Assembly: GCF_001311135.1 (NCBI RefSeq)
Contig: NZ_BBAG01000037.1
Span: 1 to 34,305, forward strand
Direction: 5' to 3'
DNA: 34,305 bases
DNA from: Secundilactobacillus paracollinoides DSM 15502 = JCM 11969
GTDB lineage: Bacteria > Bacillota > Bacilli > Lactobacillales > Lactobacillaceae
This document shows positions 7,425 to 16,862 of the stretch, in pieces; position 1 is the first letter of the stretch, and each line of letters begins with the position of its first letter. The notes below the pieces were generated by a model that was given only the letters and a program-made list of their open reading frames with translations, was not told where the DNA came from and made no database searches. The position numbers and the translations under genes were made by a program.

Positions 7425-7940
7425 ATGGCTAATCATATCGTACTATTTGAACCATTAATGCCGGCAAACACCGGTAATATCGCGCGGACCTGTGCCGGAA
7501 CGGACACCATTTTAGACCTGATCGAACCACTTGGCTTTTCGGTGGACGACGCGCATTTAAAGCGGGCGGGGTTAGATTACTGGGATAAGGTCGATATTCG
7601 ATACCATAAGACCCTACAGGATTTCATGGCGACCGTCCCAGATATTACCCGCTTGTTCCTTGTATCGAAGTTTGCTGAACACGGGTACACTCAACGGGAT
7701 TACACAGACGTTAATGGCGGTGATTACTACTTCATGTTTGGTAAGGAAACAACTGGGCTGCCAGAACCATTTATGCGTCAGCATGCTGAACAGGCCATTC
7801 GAATTCCACAGGATGATAGCCATATCCGCGCACTGAATTTATCAAATTCAGCGGCCATCGTAATCTATGAAGTCCTGCGACAACAGGATTTTAATCACTT
7901 GGAAATTAGCCATTTATACGATAACGATAAACTCAAGTAA
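7425..7940 (+). CDS. trmL: tRNA (cytidine/uridine(34)-2'-O)-methyltransferase TrmL
   Basis: This SPOUT-class methyltransferase methylates the ribose of the wobble nucleotide of certain leucine tRNAs using S-adenosylmethionine. Motifs are NTGNIART (residues 15-22), FGKETTGLP (about 105-113) and IRALNLSNSAAIVIYE (about 133-148), which form the knotted cofactor site. The 171-residue length matches the family. I chose ATG 7425, preceded by GGAG at 7414-7417; a TTG one codon earlier is less likely. It is followed after 55 nt by ftsK. Confidence 0.92.
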   Translation: MANHIVLFEPLMPANTGNIARTCAGTDTILDLIEPLGFSVDDAHLKRAGLDYWDKVDIRYHKTLQDFMATVPDITRLFLVSKFAEHGYTQRDYTDVNGGDYYFMFGKETTGLPEPFMRQHAEQAIRIPQDDSHIRALNLSNSAAIVIYEVLRQQDFNHLEISHLYDNDKLK

Positions 7941-7961
7941 TACACTAGAGGATGTAGACAC

Positions 7962-7978
7962 ACGGCAGTTACTGCCGT
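7962..7978 (+). promoter_or_regulatory. Hairpin just upstream of the ftsK ribosome site
   Basis: ACGGCAG and CTGCCGT pair perfectly around TTA. It is followed by five As and GGGGG, not by Ts, so it is not a terminator. It may protect or modulate the ftsK ribosome site. Confidence 0.4.
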
Positions 7979-7995
7979 AAAAAGGGGGCAGTTTT

Positions 7996-10367
7996 GTGGC
8001 ACAAAAACGTCGACAAACACGACGAAAAACGACCAGCCGGGGTGGAACAAAACGGCCGACTAAACGAAAGACAGCCGCTCAGCAGCATCAGTATACGGGC
8101 AACGTTATTGGCCTGATCCTCCTCTTGGTCTGCCTTTTGGCACTGCTTCAAGCAGGCATTATTGGCACTTTGGCAGCCAACCTTATCCGATTTGTGGTGG
8201 GGGATACCTACCAATTTGTCGGCCTCATTGGTGGTGCCGTGGGCTTGGCTTTATTGATCACTGGGAAATTACCAACCCTGAAACGCCACTTCATAGTGGG
8301 GGTTGGGATTGCGTACGTGGGCTTACTCTTGTGGCTGCATACAGCACTGTTTTTAGCTGCTGACCAGCACACTGGCTTCGTGTCGTATACCTTGCAATTA
8401 TTGAATTCAGATATTGCCAACGGCAGCGTTTCTCAGCACATCGGTGGTGGCATGGTTGGGGCAGTCTTCCTGACGATCACAAACTTTTTGGTCTCACTGA
8501 TCGGCACACAAATTATTGCGGTGATCCTGATGATCGTCGGTGTCATGGTCTTCTTTAACATTCCCATGGCCGTTTTATTTCAGGGACTCTCAAAGGGCTG
8601 CCACGTCTTTGGCAGGGAATTACGCGACTGGGCAACAGTCTCGTTACCGGGGTTCAGTCGATCATTGCCCGTCAGCGGCAACGCGCAGCTCAGAAACCGG
8701 CCAAACCAAAACAGTCGAAGCCAAAACCGCGACAACAGTCAGAAACAGTTGCCACGAGTCAGGCACCGTTAACGGCACCGGAGGAGAAGACGTTACCGAC
8801 CCCCGTTTCCGAACGGCAACCGGCCAGTGACAAGATTCCAATCAGCGTTGCGAGCCAGCCAAAGCCGGCTGCTCAGACTAAACCGGAAGAGGATGACGAT
8901 ACGGATCTGTCAATGCTGCAAACTCAGGATGATGATCCGAACTACCAGTTGCCTGATACGTCATTACTGACGCCGATCCCGAAAAAGGATCAGACGGATG
9001 ATTATCAAACGATTGAAAAGAACACTAAAATTTTGCAGCAAACGCTTGCCAGTTTTGGTGTCGATGCGGAAGTGAAGCACGTTAATTTGGGGCCTTCGGT
9101 GACCGAATACGAGCTTCATCCTGCTATTGGGGTCAAGGTCTCCCGAATCGTGAACCTGTCAAACGACCTTGCGTTGGCCTTGGCTGCCAAGGACATTCGA
9201 ATCGAAGCGCCGATTCCGGGCAAGTCATTAATTGGGATCGAAGTGCCGAACCGGGAAATTTCGACAGTTGCGTTTCGTGACGTCAGTGAAGCCGTTCCCC
9301 ACGGACCAGCACATATGTTGGAAGTACCGCTTGGCCGTGACGTGACTGGGAAAGTTATCACTTGTGATTTAACTAAAATGCCGCATCTCCTCATTGCCGG
9401 GTCAACTGGGAGTGGGAAGTCGGTGGCCATCAACGGGATCATTACCAGCATTTTGATGAATGCTAAGCCAAGTCAGGCTAAGTTGATGCTGATTGACCCC
9501 AAAAAGGTTGAATTAAGCGTTTATAATGGGATTCCCCACTTATTGACACCGGTTGTGTCTGAACCCAAAAAAGCGGCCCGGGCACTGCATAAGGTCGTGC
9601 ACGAAATGGAACAACGCTACGACCTGTTTGCAAAGGTTGGTCAGCGGAAGATTTCCGGTTACAACAAATTTGTACAGGAACAGAATCAGGAAACAGATAA
9701 ACCGCTTCCGGTGCTGCCATACATTGTTGTCATCGTGGACGAATTGGCTGATTTAATGATGACTGTTTCAAACGAAGTTGAAGACGCCATTATCAGATTG
9801 GCGCAAATGGGCCGGGCCGCTGGGATTCACATGATCTTGGCGACTCAACGGCCATCCGTCGACGTTATTACTGGCTTGATCAAGGCGAACGTGCCGTCAC
9901 GAATTGCCTTCGCCGTTTCAAGCGGGGTGGATTCGCGGACCATTTTGGATTCAAACGGTGCTGAAAAATTGCTCGGGCGTGGGGATATGCTCTACATGCC
10001 GATCGATCAAAATTCACCAGTTCGGGTTCAGGGCGCATTCATTTCGGATCAGGATGTTGAACGCGTTGCTGATTTTATTCGTGAAGAACAGCCCGCTGAG
10101 TACGATGAACAGATGATGGTGAGCGATGAAGAAGTTGCGGAAGGGGATACAGAGTCTTCCGAGGACGACCTCTTTAACGATGCACTGGACTTCGTGGTTG
10201 ACCAGCAGAAGGCCAGCACCTCACTACTGCAACGGCACTTTAGAATCGGGTATAACCGGGCAGCTCGGCTGATCGATGATCTTGAACAGGGGGGCTTTAT
10301 TGGGCCTCAAGACGGGAGCAAGCCGCGTCAGGTGTATAAACAAAAGCCTGCTGATCCTGGTGACTAG
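7996..10367 (+). CDS. ftsK: DNA translocase FtsK/SpoIIIE, frame broken by a one-base loss
   Basis: FtsK pumps chromosomal DNA through the closing septum. The first part has a basic N-terminus, then four to five membrane helices between about residues 36 and 200. A proline/lysine/glutamine-rich linker follows, then the motor: Walker A GSTGSGKS (9399-9422), Walker [14 protein letters not shown], and a C-terminal gamma winged helix starting near DFVVDQQ. As written the frame changes between about 8596 and 8640. Before the change it reads LFQGLSK; after it, the correct frame reads [18 protein letters not shown]. One restored base gives about 790 residues, normal for the family. The start is GTG with GGGGGCAG behind it. 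The exact lost base is uncertain. Confidence 0.9.
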
Positions 10368-10386
10368 ACTGGTTCAGATTTTAGAA

Positions 10387-10415
10387 TTGCAATTCTGAGC
10401 CGTCCACGTTACACT
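10387..10415 (+). promoter_or_regulatory. Predicted promoter of the DUF4044 gene
   Basis: TTGCAA (10387-10392), 17 bp, TACACT (10410-10415). The same hexamers and spacing occur in front of mnmA at 33031. Confidence 0.5.
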
Positions 10416-10454
10416 GTTTAGATAGAAAAGCCTTTAGAAAGTGGTGCAAACTTA

Positions 10455-10574
10455 ATGCAAAAGAAAAAGAAATCGACCTTTCAAAAAATCACGATGGTTT
10501 TCGTGTGGTTAATGATCATTGTTACTGTCGGCTCGCTGGTTGCGACCGCTATCGGTTCTTGGGGCGGATTTTAG
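10455..10574 (+). CDS. DUF4044-family small membrane protein
   Basis: The 39-residue product starts MQKKKKSTFQKITMVFVWLM and ends in GSWGGF. A short lysine-rich cytoplasmic start is followed by one hydrophobic helix (about residues 11-34). This pattern matches the lactobacillar DUF4044 family, whose function is unknown. The ATG at 10455 is preceded by GAAAGTGGTG, a moderate ribosome site. It has its own promoter and a terminator 50 nt after the stop, so it appears monocistronic. Placement between ftsK and the dcw cluster suggests an envelope-related role, but that is inference. Confidence 0.8.
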   Translation: MQKKKKSTFQKITMVFVWLMIIVTVGSLVATAIGSWGGF

Positions 10575-10622
10575 GCGTGTTGTTAGATTAAAAAATAGCA
10601 TTTCAGGCTTAGAATGGCCAAG

Positions 10623-10652
10623 GACGTCGCATTTAGGTGCGGCGTCTTTTTT
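10623..10652 (+). terminator. Intrinsic terminator after the DUF4044 gene
   Basis: GACGTCGCA pairs with TGCGGCGTC (one G-U pair) and is followed by a run of Ts. The T-run abuts the A end of repeat R3. Confidence 0.75.
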
Positions 10653-10778
10653 AGAGCGTGAAGCAAGGCGTTTAGGGGCGGAGCATAAGGGACTCTGGTC
10701 ACAAAAGTCCGGGCCTGACTTTTGTGACCAGAGTCCCTTATGCAGTAGCCCCGTGCCTTGCTGAGCGCGTTTCCACTA
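10652..10778 (+). repeat. Nested-palindrome intergenic repeat R3 (perfect inner stem)
   Basis: The inner arms 10684-10709 and 10717-10742 are perfect complements over 26 bp, with the 7-nt loop CGGGCCT. Outer arms GCAAGGCG..GGGGC and GCCCCGTGCCTTGC pair. The A end TAGAGCGTGAAG is on the left and the B end GAGCGCGTTTCCACTA on the right. Confidence 0.88.
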
Positions 10779-10830
10779 GAGAAGGGTCACGCACGTCGCC
10801 ACAAGCACTCATCGGCAGATGCGCTGGACC

Positions 10831-10885
10831 TTGTGACCAGAGTCCCTTATGTAGCCCCGTGCCTTGTTGAGCGCGTTTCCACTAG
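10831..10885 (+). repeat. Solo right half of R3, tandem duplicate
   Basis: From TTGTGACCAGAGTCCCTTAT through the B end GCGCGTTTCCACTAG, this repeats R3 positions 10722-10779 almost exactly, with a 3-bp deletion and one substitution. The left arm is absent, so it cannot fold alone but could pair with the R3 left arm. Confidence 0.75.
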
Positions 10886-10914
10886 GTAGTAAGAATCAAA
10901 TAATAAGTACTGTT

Positions 10915-10939
10915 GTCCGTGCATTCCACAATTTGGCAC
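10915..10939. repeat. Fragment related to the end of the 32554-32706 element
   Basis: GTCCGTGCATTCC followed by ACAATTTGGCAC matches, with two differences, the complement of the right end of the element near 32695-32719. No matching second end is visible nearby. The rest of 10886-11180 holds no gene or structure I can support. Confidence 0.5.
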
Positions 10940-11180
10940 TCCCTGTATTCCGGTGGTGTTTTTCAGAAATCAGTATATGAGCTGTTGCTAGCCACTAAGG
11001 TTGCTTTATCGACTAGGAAAGCAGCGCAATTACATGCCGTGTTTTTGCAGTGAATTCGGCTATACGCCGATTGTGAACAACCCTTACTAAGAGGGGGGAA
11101 TCGCTGTTTAGGCACGAGAAGCTTGCTAGTTTACGAAACCGCTAAGCGTGCTGGCTGAAAACGCTGTAGTTTTGGCGCAC

Positions 11181-11209
11181 TTGCATCTTACCCACACTAT
11201 CTATATAAT
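11181..11209 (+). promoter_or_regulatory. Predicted promoter of the DUF3397 gene
   Basis: TTGCAT (11181-11186), 17 bp, perfect TATAAT (11204-11209), 33 nt before the start codon. Confidence 0.65.
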
Positions 11210-11242
11210 GAGTTGGTATTTTATTGAGGGGTGTGAAAAAAG

Positions 11243-11593
11243 TTGGCGAATCCACTGGTTCAAATCGGGTTGTTGCTTGTCGTCATAGTGGTTTGGCAAC
11301 TGTTGAAACGCATTAAACTGTTGTCGAAAATGAAAAACGGGCCGTTGCTGGACGTGTTGCCGGTTATTTTGCTCGTCTTTATGTGGTTCTTGACCAATAC
11401 CTGGGATGCGCCCTGGTTCGCCACGATGATCTGTATTTGGATGATCGGGGCGATCTTCTTGACGGTCGTGTGGGGACTCGCACGCGGTGAGATTTTGTGG
11501 GATCAGTTCCTGTTATTATTTTGGCGTGCCAGCCTGATTTTTTTGACGCTTGCGTATCTCGTGACAATTGTTGCCAGTTTTTGGATTGTGTAA
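11243..11593 (+). CDS. DUF3397-family membrane protein
   Basis: The product has 116 residues with four hydrophobic segments at about 5-20, 36-52, 57-80 and 92-114. It matches the lactobacillar DUF3397 family, which I recall as commonly sitting immediately before mraZ; function unknown. The start is TTG at 11243, preceded by GAGGGGTGTG. It has a strong promoter of its own and is followed by a perfect palindromic terminator, so it is separately transcribed from the dcw operon. A small membrane partner of the division machinery is a reasonable guess only. Confidence 0.78.
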   Translation: MANPLVQIGLLLVVIVVWQLLKRIKLLSKMKNGPLLDVLPVILLVFMWFLTNTWDAPWFATMICIWMIGAIFLTVVWGLARGEILWDQFLLLFWRASLIFLTLAYLVTIVASFWIV

Positions 11594-11678
11594 CAAAAAA
11601 CAGCAAAAATTATGAAGCCGACAACCACTCGTGAAATTGTTGCACAAACTTTAGAATTTTACTTAAAATAGGACCAAA

Positions 11679-11714
11679 AAGAAACCCGCCAAACGTACGT
11701 TTGGCGGGTTTCTT
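11679..11714. terminator. Perfect 36-bp palindrome, bidirectional terminator
   Basis: AAGAAACCCGCCAAACGT is followed directly by its exact complement, with no spacer. A-rich sequence leads and T-rich sequence follows. It separates the DUF3397 unit from mraZ. Confidence 0.75.
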
Positions 11715-11764
11715 AGATTTTTAAAGGATTTTGTTAAAAGATTGATATAAAAGTTGGGTGACGT

Positions 11765-11794
11765 GTGGTAGAAAGTGGGGGCATGTGGTAAACT
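11765..11794 (+). promoter_or_regulatory. Predicted MraZ operator and mraZ extended -10
   Basis: GTGG occurs three times at exact 10-bp spacing (11765, 11775, 11785). MraZ is known to bind TGGGN-type direct repeats with 5-nt spacers, which also gives 10-bp periodicity. The third repeat runs into TGGTAAACT (11786-11794), an extended -10, so bound MraZ would cover the promoter. The mraZ start lies 33 nt further on. Confidence 0.6.
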
Positions 11795-11827
11795 TTAGGT
11801 AAATTAGTTGACAAAGGGGGCGGTTGA

Positions 11828-12259
11828 ATGTTCATGGGAGAATTTGAGCATGCAATCGATTCCAAAGGTCGACTGATTATTCCAGCAAAATTTCGTGAGC
11901 AACTTGGTGAAACGTTTGTGATCACTCGTGGGATGGATGGCTGTTTGTTCGGTTATCCGATGGCCAAGTGGGAAATTCTACAAAAACGTTTGGCAGCGTT
12001 ACCGTTAAATAAACGCGATGCCCGGGCGTTTGTGCGCTTTTTCTACTCTGCCGCAACTGAGTGTGCCTTTGATAAACAGGGGCGGGTCAACTTACCTAAA
12101 CCACTGCTCACCCACGCTGAAATTCAAAAACAGTGCGTCATCGTTGGGGTGTCCGAACGGTTCGAAATTTGGAGTCAGGAACGTTGGAACGCCTTTGCGG
12201 ACAAAGCTGAAGAGAATTTCGATGACATTGCTGAGAACTTAATTGACTTTGATATTTAA
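11828..12259 (+). CDS. mraZ: MraZ, transcriptional regulator of the dcw cluster
   Basis: The 143-residue protein has the two tandem AbrB-like half-domains that define MraZ. The first contains [11 protein letters not shown] and the second [11 protein letters not shown]. MraZ proteins form ring oligomers and bind short direct repeats upstream of their own gene. Such repeats are visible at 11765-11788. The ATG at 11828 has AAAGGGGGCGG behind it. It is the first gene of the dcw operon, with rsmH following after 37 nt. Length and both DKGR-type motifs are normal. Confidence 0.95.
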   Translation: MFMGEFEHAIDSKGRLIIPAKFREQLGETFVITRGMDGCLFGYPMAKWEILQKRLAALPLNKRDARAFVRFFYSAATECAFDKQGRVNLPKPLLTHAEIQKQCVIVGVSERFEIWSQERWNAFADKAEENFDDIAENLIDFDI

Positions 12260-12296
12260 ACTAACAGTCACACGGTGGGAGGTGACCGCAAAACAC

Positions 12297-13238
12297 ATGG
12301 CAACATATGGACACGTAACGGTTTTGTTGAACGAGGCCGTTGCAAACTTACAAGTCGCATCAGATGGTCAATACGTTGACTGCACACTGGGGGGTGGCGG
12401 TCATACGGGGAAAATCTTGACCGAGTTACAAACGGGTCAGTTATTTTCCTTTGATCAGGACCAAGCGGCCATTACATTTAATCAGCAGCAATACGCTGAT
12501 GAGATCGCAGCAGGTCGGTTAACCTTGGTTCATGATAATTTTCGAGAATTAGCGTCTGAATTGGACGCACATGGTGTTTCAAACGTGGACGGTATCCTCT
12601 ATGATCTGGGCGTTTCATCACCCCAGTTCGACGATGCCAAGCGGGGCTTTAGTTACCGGTATGACGCACCACTGGACATGCGGATGGACCAGTCACAGGA
12701 ACTGAGTGCTAAGACCGTGGTCAATGAATGGACCTATCAGGATCTAGTCAGAATTTTTTATCGCTACGGTGAGGAGCATTTTGCGAAACAAATTGCGCGA
12801 AAAATTGAGCAACATCGCCAAGATGCCCCAATCGAAACCACGGAACAACTTGCTGAGGTGATCAAGGAAGGCATTCCGGCCGCAGCACGCCGGCATGGTG
12901 GTCACCCAGCAAAAAAAGTATTTCAAGCAATTAGAATCGCGGTCAATGATGAATTGGGCGCCCTTGAACAGTCTTTGGAGCAGGCTTTAACACGACTCAA
13001 TCCTGGGGGAAGGATCTGTGTCATCACCTTTCAGTCGCTCGAAGACCGGTTAGTGAAAACAATGTTTAAAGAAAAAAGCAGCTTACCTGAATTACCGGCG
13101 GGGTTACCGGTGATTCCGGATGACATGAAACCAGATTTTAAGTTAATCACGCGCAAGCCAATCTTACCAAGCGAGTCGGAGTTAACGGAAAATCATCGTG
13201 CGCACAGCGCAAAGTTACGCGTCATCGAACGGGTGTAA
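12297..13238 (+). CDS. rsmH: 16S rRNA (cytosine(1402)-N(4))-methyltransferase
   Basis: RsmH methylates C1402 in the ribosomal P site using S-adenosylmethionine. The cofactor motif [10 protein letters not shown] is near residues 30-40, followed by FSFDQDQ and [12 protein letters not shown]. The C-terminal [14 protein letters not shown] is the standard ending. I place the start at ATG 12297, giving 313 residues and [10 protein letters not shown] near the N-terminus, as in the family. GGAGGTGACC at 12277-12286 is an almost full-length anti-16S match. The open frame reaches back to 12243, but that overlaps mraZ. Confidence 0.95.
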   Translation: MATYGHVTVLLNEAVANLQVASDGQYVDCTLGGGGHTGKILTELQTGQLFSFDQDQAAITFNQQQYADEIAAGRLTLVHDNFRELASELDAHGVSNVDGILYDLGVSSPQFDDAKRGFSYRYDAPLDMRMDQSQELSAKTVVNEWTYQDLVRIFYRYGEEHFAKQIARKIEQHRQDAPIETTEQLAEVIKEGIPAAARRHGGHPAKKVFQAIRIAVNDELGALEQSLEQALTRLNPGGRICVITFQSLEDRLVKTMFKEKSSLPELPAGLPVIPDDMKPDFKLITRKPILPSESELTENHRAHSAKLRVIERV

Positions 13239-13276
13239 ATTTGTGACCATTATATTAAGGAATAGGATGATGAAGT

Positions 13277-13666
13277 ATGGCTCTGAACAATTTGGCAAGA
13301 CAAACGACGCAATCACCGCAGCCGTTCCAGGCAACGCCTGACGAACAGCCTTTACATAAAGCGGCAACTCGAACCGTTAAGCTTCCAAAATACTTGGCGA
13401 CTTCGAAATTTGAAAAATGCTTACTGTTAGTTGGCAGTTTAATGGTGATTACAATGATGGTGTGGTTGGTCAGTCTGAAGATTGGGGTATCTTCAGCACA
13501 ACAACGGTTACAGGATGTGAATACACAAATTACCAGCCTGCAAACGAAGAACACCAACAAGCGTCAAGAAATCAACGAACTTTCTAACCGGTCCCGACTT
13601 GAAAAGATTGCTAAGAAGGACGGTCTGTCACTATCGAACAACCAAATAAGGAACGTGAATAAATGA
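13277..13666 (+). CDS. ftsL: Cell division protein FtsL
   Basis: This 129-residue bitopic membrane protein has a cytoplasmic N-terminus of about 48 residues and one hydrophobic helix (about 50-69). A coiled-coil stretch (about 73-110) follows, containing QQRLQDVNTQITSLQ. FtsL pairs with DivIB and DivIC to stabilise the divisome. Sequence is poorly conserved in this family, so the call rests on topology and position between rsmH and ftsI. The last four bases, ATGA, hold both its stop and the ftsI start. Confidence 0.88.
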   Translation: MALNNLARQTTQSPQPFQATPDEQPLHKAATRTVKLPKYLATSKFEKCLLLVGSLMVITMMVWLVSLKIGVSSAQQRLQDVNTQITSLQTKNTNKRQEINELSNRSRLEKIAKKDGLSLSNNQIRNVNK

Positions 13667-15818
13667 AACAATCACCTAAGCGAACGGTGACTAGTCAACA
13701 AGCACAACGTAATCGGAGAGTCTTCGGACGCGTCCTATTTCTGATCATTACGGGTGTGTTTGTACTATTCATTGCTCGTTTTTCTTATATCGCAATTGGA
13801 AAAAATGTGGAACACGTGAACTTATCCGCGCGGGCCCAAAAATTGTACACGGCAACACAGACAGTGAAGGCACAGCGGGGCACCATTTATGATGACTCGA
13901 ACCAGCCGATTGCCGAGGATACAAGTACCTATTCGTTATATGCCGTTTTAGATAAAACGCAGCGGAGTACGGATGGGCGCCCAATGTATGTGCAGAATAA
14001 GAAAAAAACCGCCACTGTTTTAGCCAAGTATCTGCCCATTAGCAAAAAGCGGGCGTTGGCTTATTTAACGCCGTCAAATGCCAAAACGTTCCAAGTTGAA
14101 TTTGGGCTGGCCGGTCAAAATATTTCTCTGACGACCAGAAACAAAATTGAGCAGGCGCATCTAACCGGCCTTAATTTTGTCCAGCAACAAGCCCGTCTTT
14201 ATCCAAACGGTGTGTTTGCTTCTTACTTGGTGGGGAACACTGCCACTAACAGCAAGGGCGTTCTTACTGGGACGATGGGCCTTGAAAGCCAGTATAACAG
14301 TCTGTTAACTGGGACCAACGGATTCAAGACGGAAAAGCAGGATAATAACGGCTACAAGATTCCGGGCACGACCCAGAAGGATAAGAAGGCCAAGAACGGC
14401 GACGACGTTTACACAACGTTAGATTCACGTCTGCAGACGCTGCTTGAAACCGAAATGTCGGCGCTTCAATCAAAGACGCATTCCAAGTCACTTAACGCCG
14501 TCTTAATGAATGCGAAGACTGGGGAAATTGTGGCGTCAACGCAGCGACCAACGTTTAATCCTGAAACGGGTGCTGGTCTGGGAACGGACGGCACCTGGCG
14601 GGATAGTCTTGTTCAGGACCTGTACGAACCAGGGTCAACGATGAAGGTTTTCACAATGGCCGCTTCGATCGACAGTGGCAACTATAACGGAAACGCAACG
14701 TATCAATCCGGGAAGTATACTGTCGGCGGTCAAGTGGTGCCTGACTGGCAGACGTCTGGTTGGGGAATCATTACCTATAACAAGGGGTTTGCGCTTTCAA
14801 GTAACGTTGCGATGGCGCACTTGGAACAACAGATGGGCGCTAAGACTTGGATGAAATACATCAAACGGTTCAAGTTCCTCAAGTCGACCAACTTTGGTCT
14901 TCCCGGGGAACAAGCCGGCAGTATTCAATTTAGTAAGGCCATCGAACAGGCCGATACTGCCTTTGGTCAAGGGATTCAAGTCACGGCCATTCAGATGCTG
15001 CAGGGATTGTCTGCTATTGCGAACAATGGTAAGATGTTGAAGCCGTATCTTGTTCGTAAAGTGGTCGATCCAAACACTGGAAAAACCGTTAAATCCTATG
15101 GCACAAAGGTCATCGGGCACCCGGTCTCCGCAGCAACTGCTAAGGCTGTTAGAAAACACATGGAAGACGTTGTATATAAGTCTTACGGCATTGGTGGCGA
15201 CTACAAGATCAAGGGTGTTCGGATCGCGGCAAAGACCGGGACTGCTCAGGTCAGCAACGGGAAGTCTGGGTATCTGAGCGGGGATGATAGTTATCTCTAC
15301 TCAGTTGCCGCCATGGCACCCGCGAAGAACCCGAAGTATATTATGTATATTACAATGAAGCAGCCGACCTTACCGGGCACCGAAACGGCGACCCAGTTAT
15401 TGGCGGATGTGTTCAAGCCAGTGATGAAACGCGCCCTGTTAGAGGATTCATCTAGTTCCTCGACAGAAACCAGCACTAAGATGGTCTCCTATGTCAACCG
15501 GTCTGCTAAAGCGGCCGAAGAGACCCTAACGAAGGCTGGCTATAAAGTCACCGTCCTTGGATCTGGTAACCGCGTCGTTAAGCAGTCGCCAGAATCTGGT
15601 CAGGTGATGATGGAGGGCCAACGGGTGATCCTGCTGACCAGTGGGGCACAAAAGATGCCAAGTATCAGCGGCTGGTCGAAGAGTGATATTCTGCGGTTGG
15701 CTGATCTGCTTGGGATGAAGGTGACCTTTACGGGCAACGGATACGCAAAAACACAAAGTATTAAGGCGGAACAAGCGTGAGTGACGAGGAACAACTCAAG
15801 GTCTCACTAGGTAACTGA
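13663..15818 (+). CDS. ftsI: Penicillin-binding protein 2X/FtsI with two PASTA domains, C-terminus frameshifted
   Basis: This is the septal peptidoglycan transpeptidase. A membrane helix (about 22-46) is followed by a dimerisation domain. The transpeptidase motifs are STMK (Ser325), SSN (379-381) and KTGTAQ (Lys524). Two PASTA domains start near MVSYVNRSA and MPSISGWS. As written the frame stops at 15778-15780 after QSIKAEQA. The family ending is QSIKAGT plus a final strand. Restoring one G at 15768-15769 gives SIKAGTSVSDEEQLKVSLGN and a stop at 15816-15818, completing the second PASTA domain (718 residues). The ATG overlaps the ftsL stop. Confidence 0.92.
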
Positions 15819-15851
15819 CCCGCCGCATAAAGAGTGAAAGAGGAGAAATCA

Positions 15852-16806
15852 ATGAGTTCAACAATTGCGTTTGTGATTAGCTTTATCATTACGCTGGTCT
15901 GTATGCCAGCCCTGATTCGGTATTTCCGAAGTAAACATGAGGGTCAGATGATTCGTGAAGAAGGGCCTTCATGGCACGAAAAAAAATCGGGAACACCAAC
16001 GATGGGTGGTCTGATGTTCATTATCGCAATTATTGTGGGCTCATTAATTGCTGGGGCCGTGGGACACTTGCTGTCGCCCGTCCTGTTGATTTTATTGTTT
16101 ATTTTGATCCTTTACGGATTGCTTGGCATGTGGGATGACTCGATCAAGCTGTTCCGTCGGCAAAACGAAGGATTGAAAGCCTGGCAGAAATTGCTTGGCC
16201 AAATTGTCGGAGCGGTCGTTTTCCTTATGGTCTACGTGCACGAAGGGTTGCCGCTTGGCATCGTTATTCCGGGTTTTGGTAATTTGAATCTGGGCTGGAT
16301 CTATTTCTTATTCGTTGCGTTTTGGTTGGTCGGGTTTTCAAACGCGGTCAATTTGACAGATGGCCTTGACGGACTCGTTGCCGGGGTGGCCACCATTTCG
16401 TTTGCAACTTACGGCATCATTGCCGCACATCAACACCAGTACGACGTCATGCTCTTTTGTTTTGCCGTTGTTGGTGGGCTGCTTGCCTTTTTGGTGTACA
16501 ACCACAAGCCAGCAAAAATTTTCATGGGCGATATGGGTTCATTAGCTTGGTGGCGCCCTTGCAGCGGTCTCTATTTTGCTGCATCATGAGCTATCGCTGC
16601 TCTGGATCGGGTTGATCTACGTGTGTGAAACCGCTAGTGTCATCTTGCAGGTGGCCTCGTTTAAACTCACGGGCAAGCGCATCTTCTTAATGTCGCCAAT
16701 TCATCACCACTTTGAAATGAAGGGGTGGAGTGAATGGCGGATCGATCTTACCTTCTGGGCTATCAGTCTGGTGACTGCAGCAACGGGACTCTGGGCAATG
16801 TGGTAG
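15852..16806 (+). CDS. mraY: Phospho-MurNAc-pentapeptide transferase MraY, frame broken by two losses
   Basis: MraY joins UDP-MurNAc-pentapeptide to undecaprenyl phosphate to make lipid I in the membrane. Typical motifs are [25 protein letters not shown] with catalytic aspartates, and [12 protein letters not shown]. As written the frame breaks after FMGDMGSLA at about 16547. The family reads [12 protein letters not shown]. The given bases GCTTGGTGGCGCC become GCTTTGGGTGGCGCC when one T and one G are restored. This accounts for the frame change and gives 318 residues, the usual length. The start is ATG 15852, six nt behind AGAGGAG. Confidence 0.93.
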
Positions 16807-16862
16807 TACGCAACACAAGTAATGATGAGTTTTAAATTTAAATAGGTGGCGGAATAAGAAAA

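Noticed and set aside
10519..10764. Open frame of 81 codons across the DUF4044 gene and R3
   Set aside because: It is an alternative frame of the 39-residue DUF4044 gene continued into palindromic repeat.
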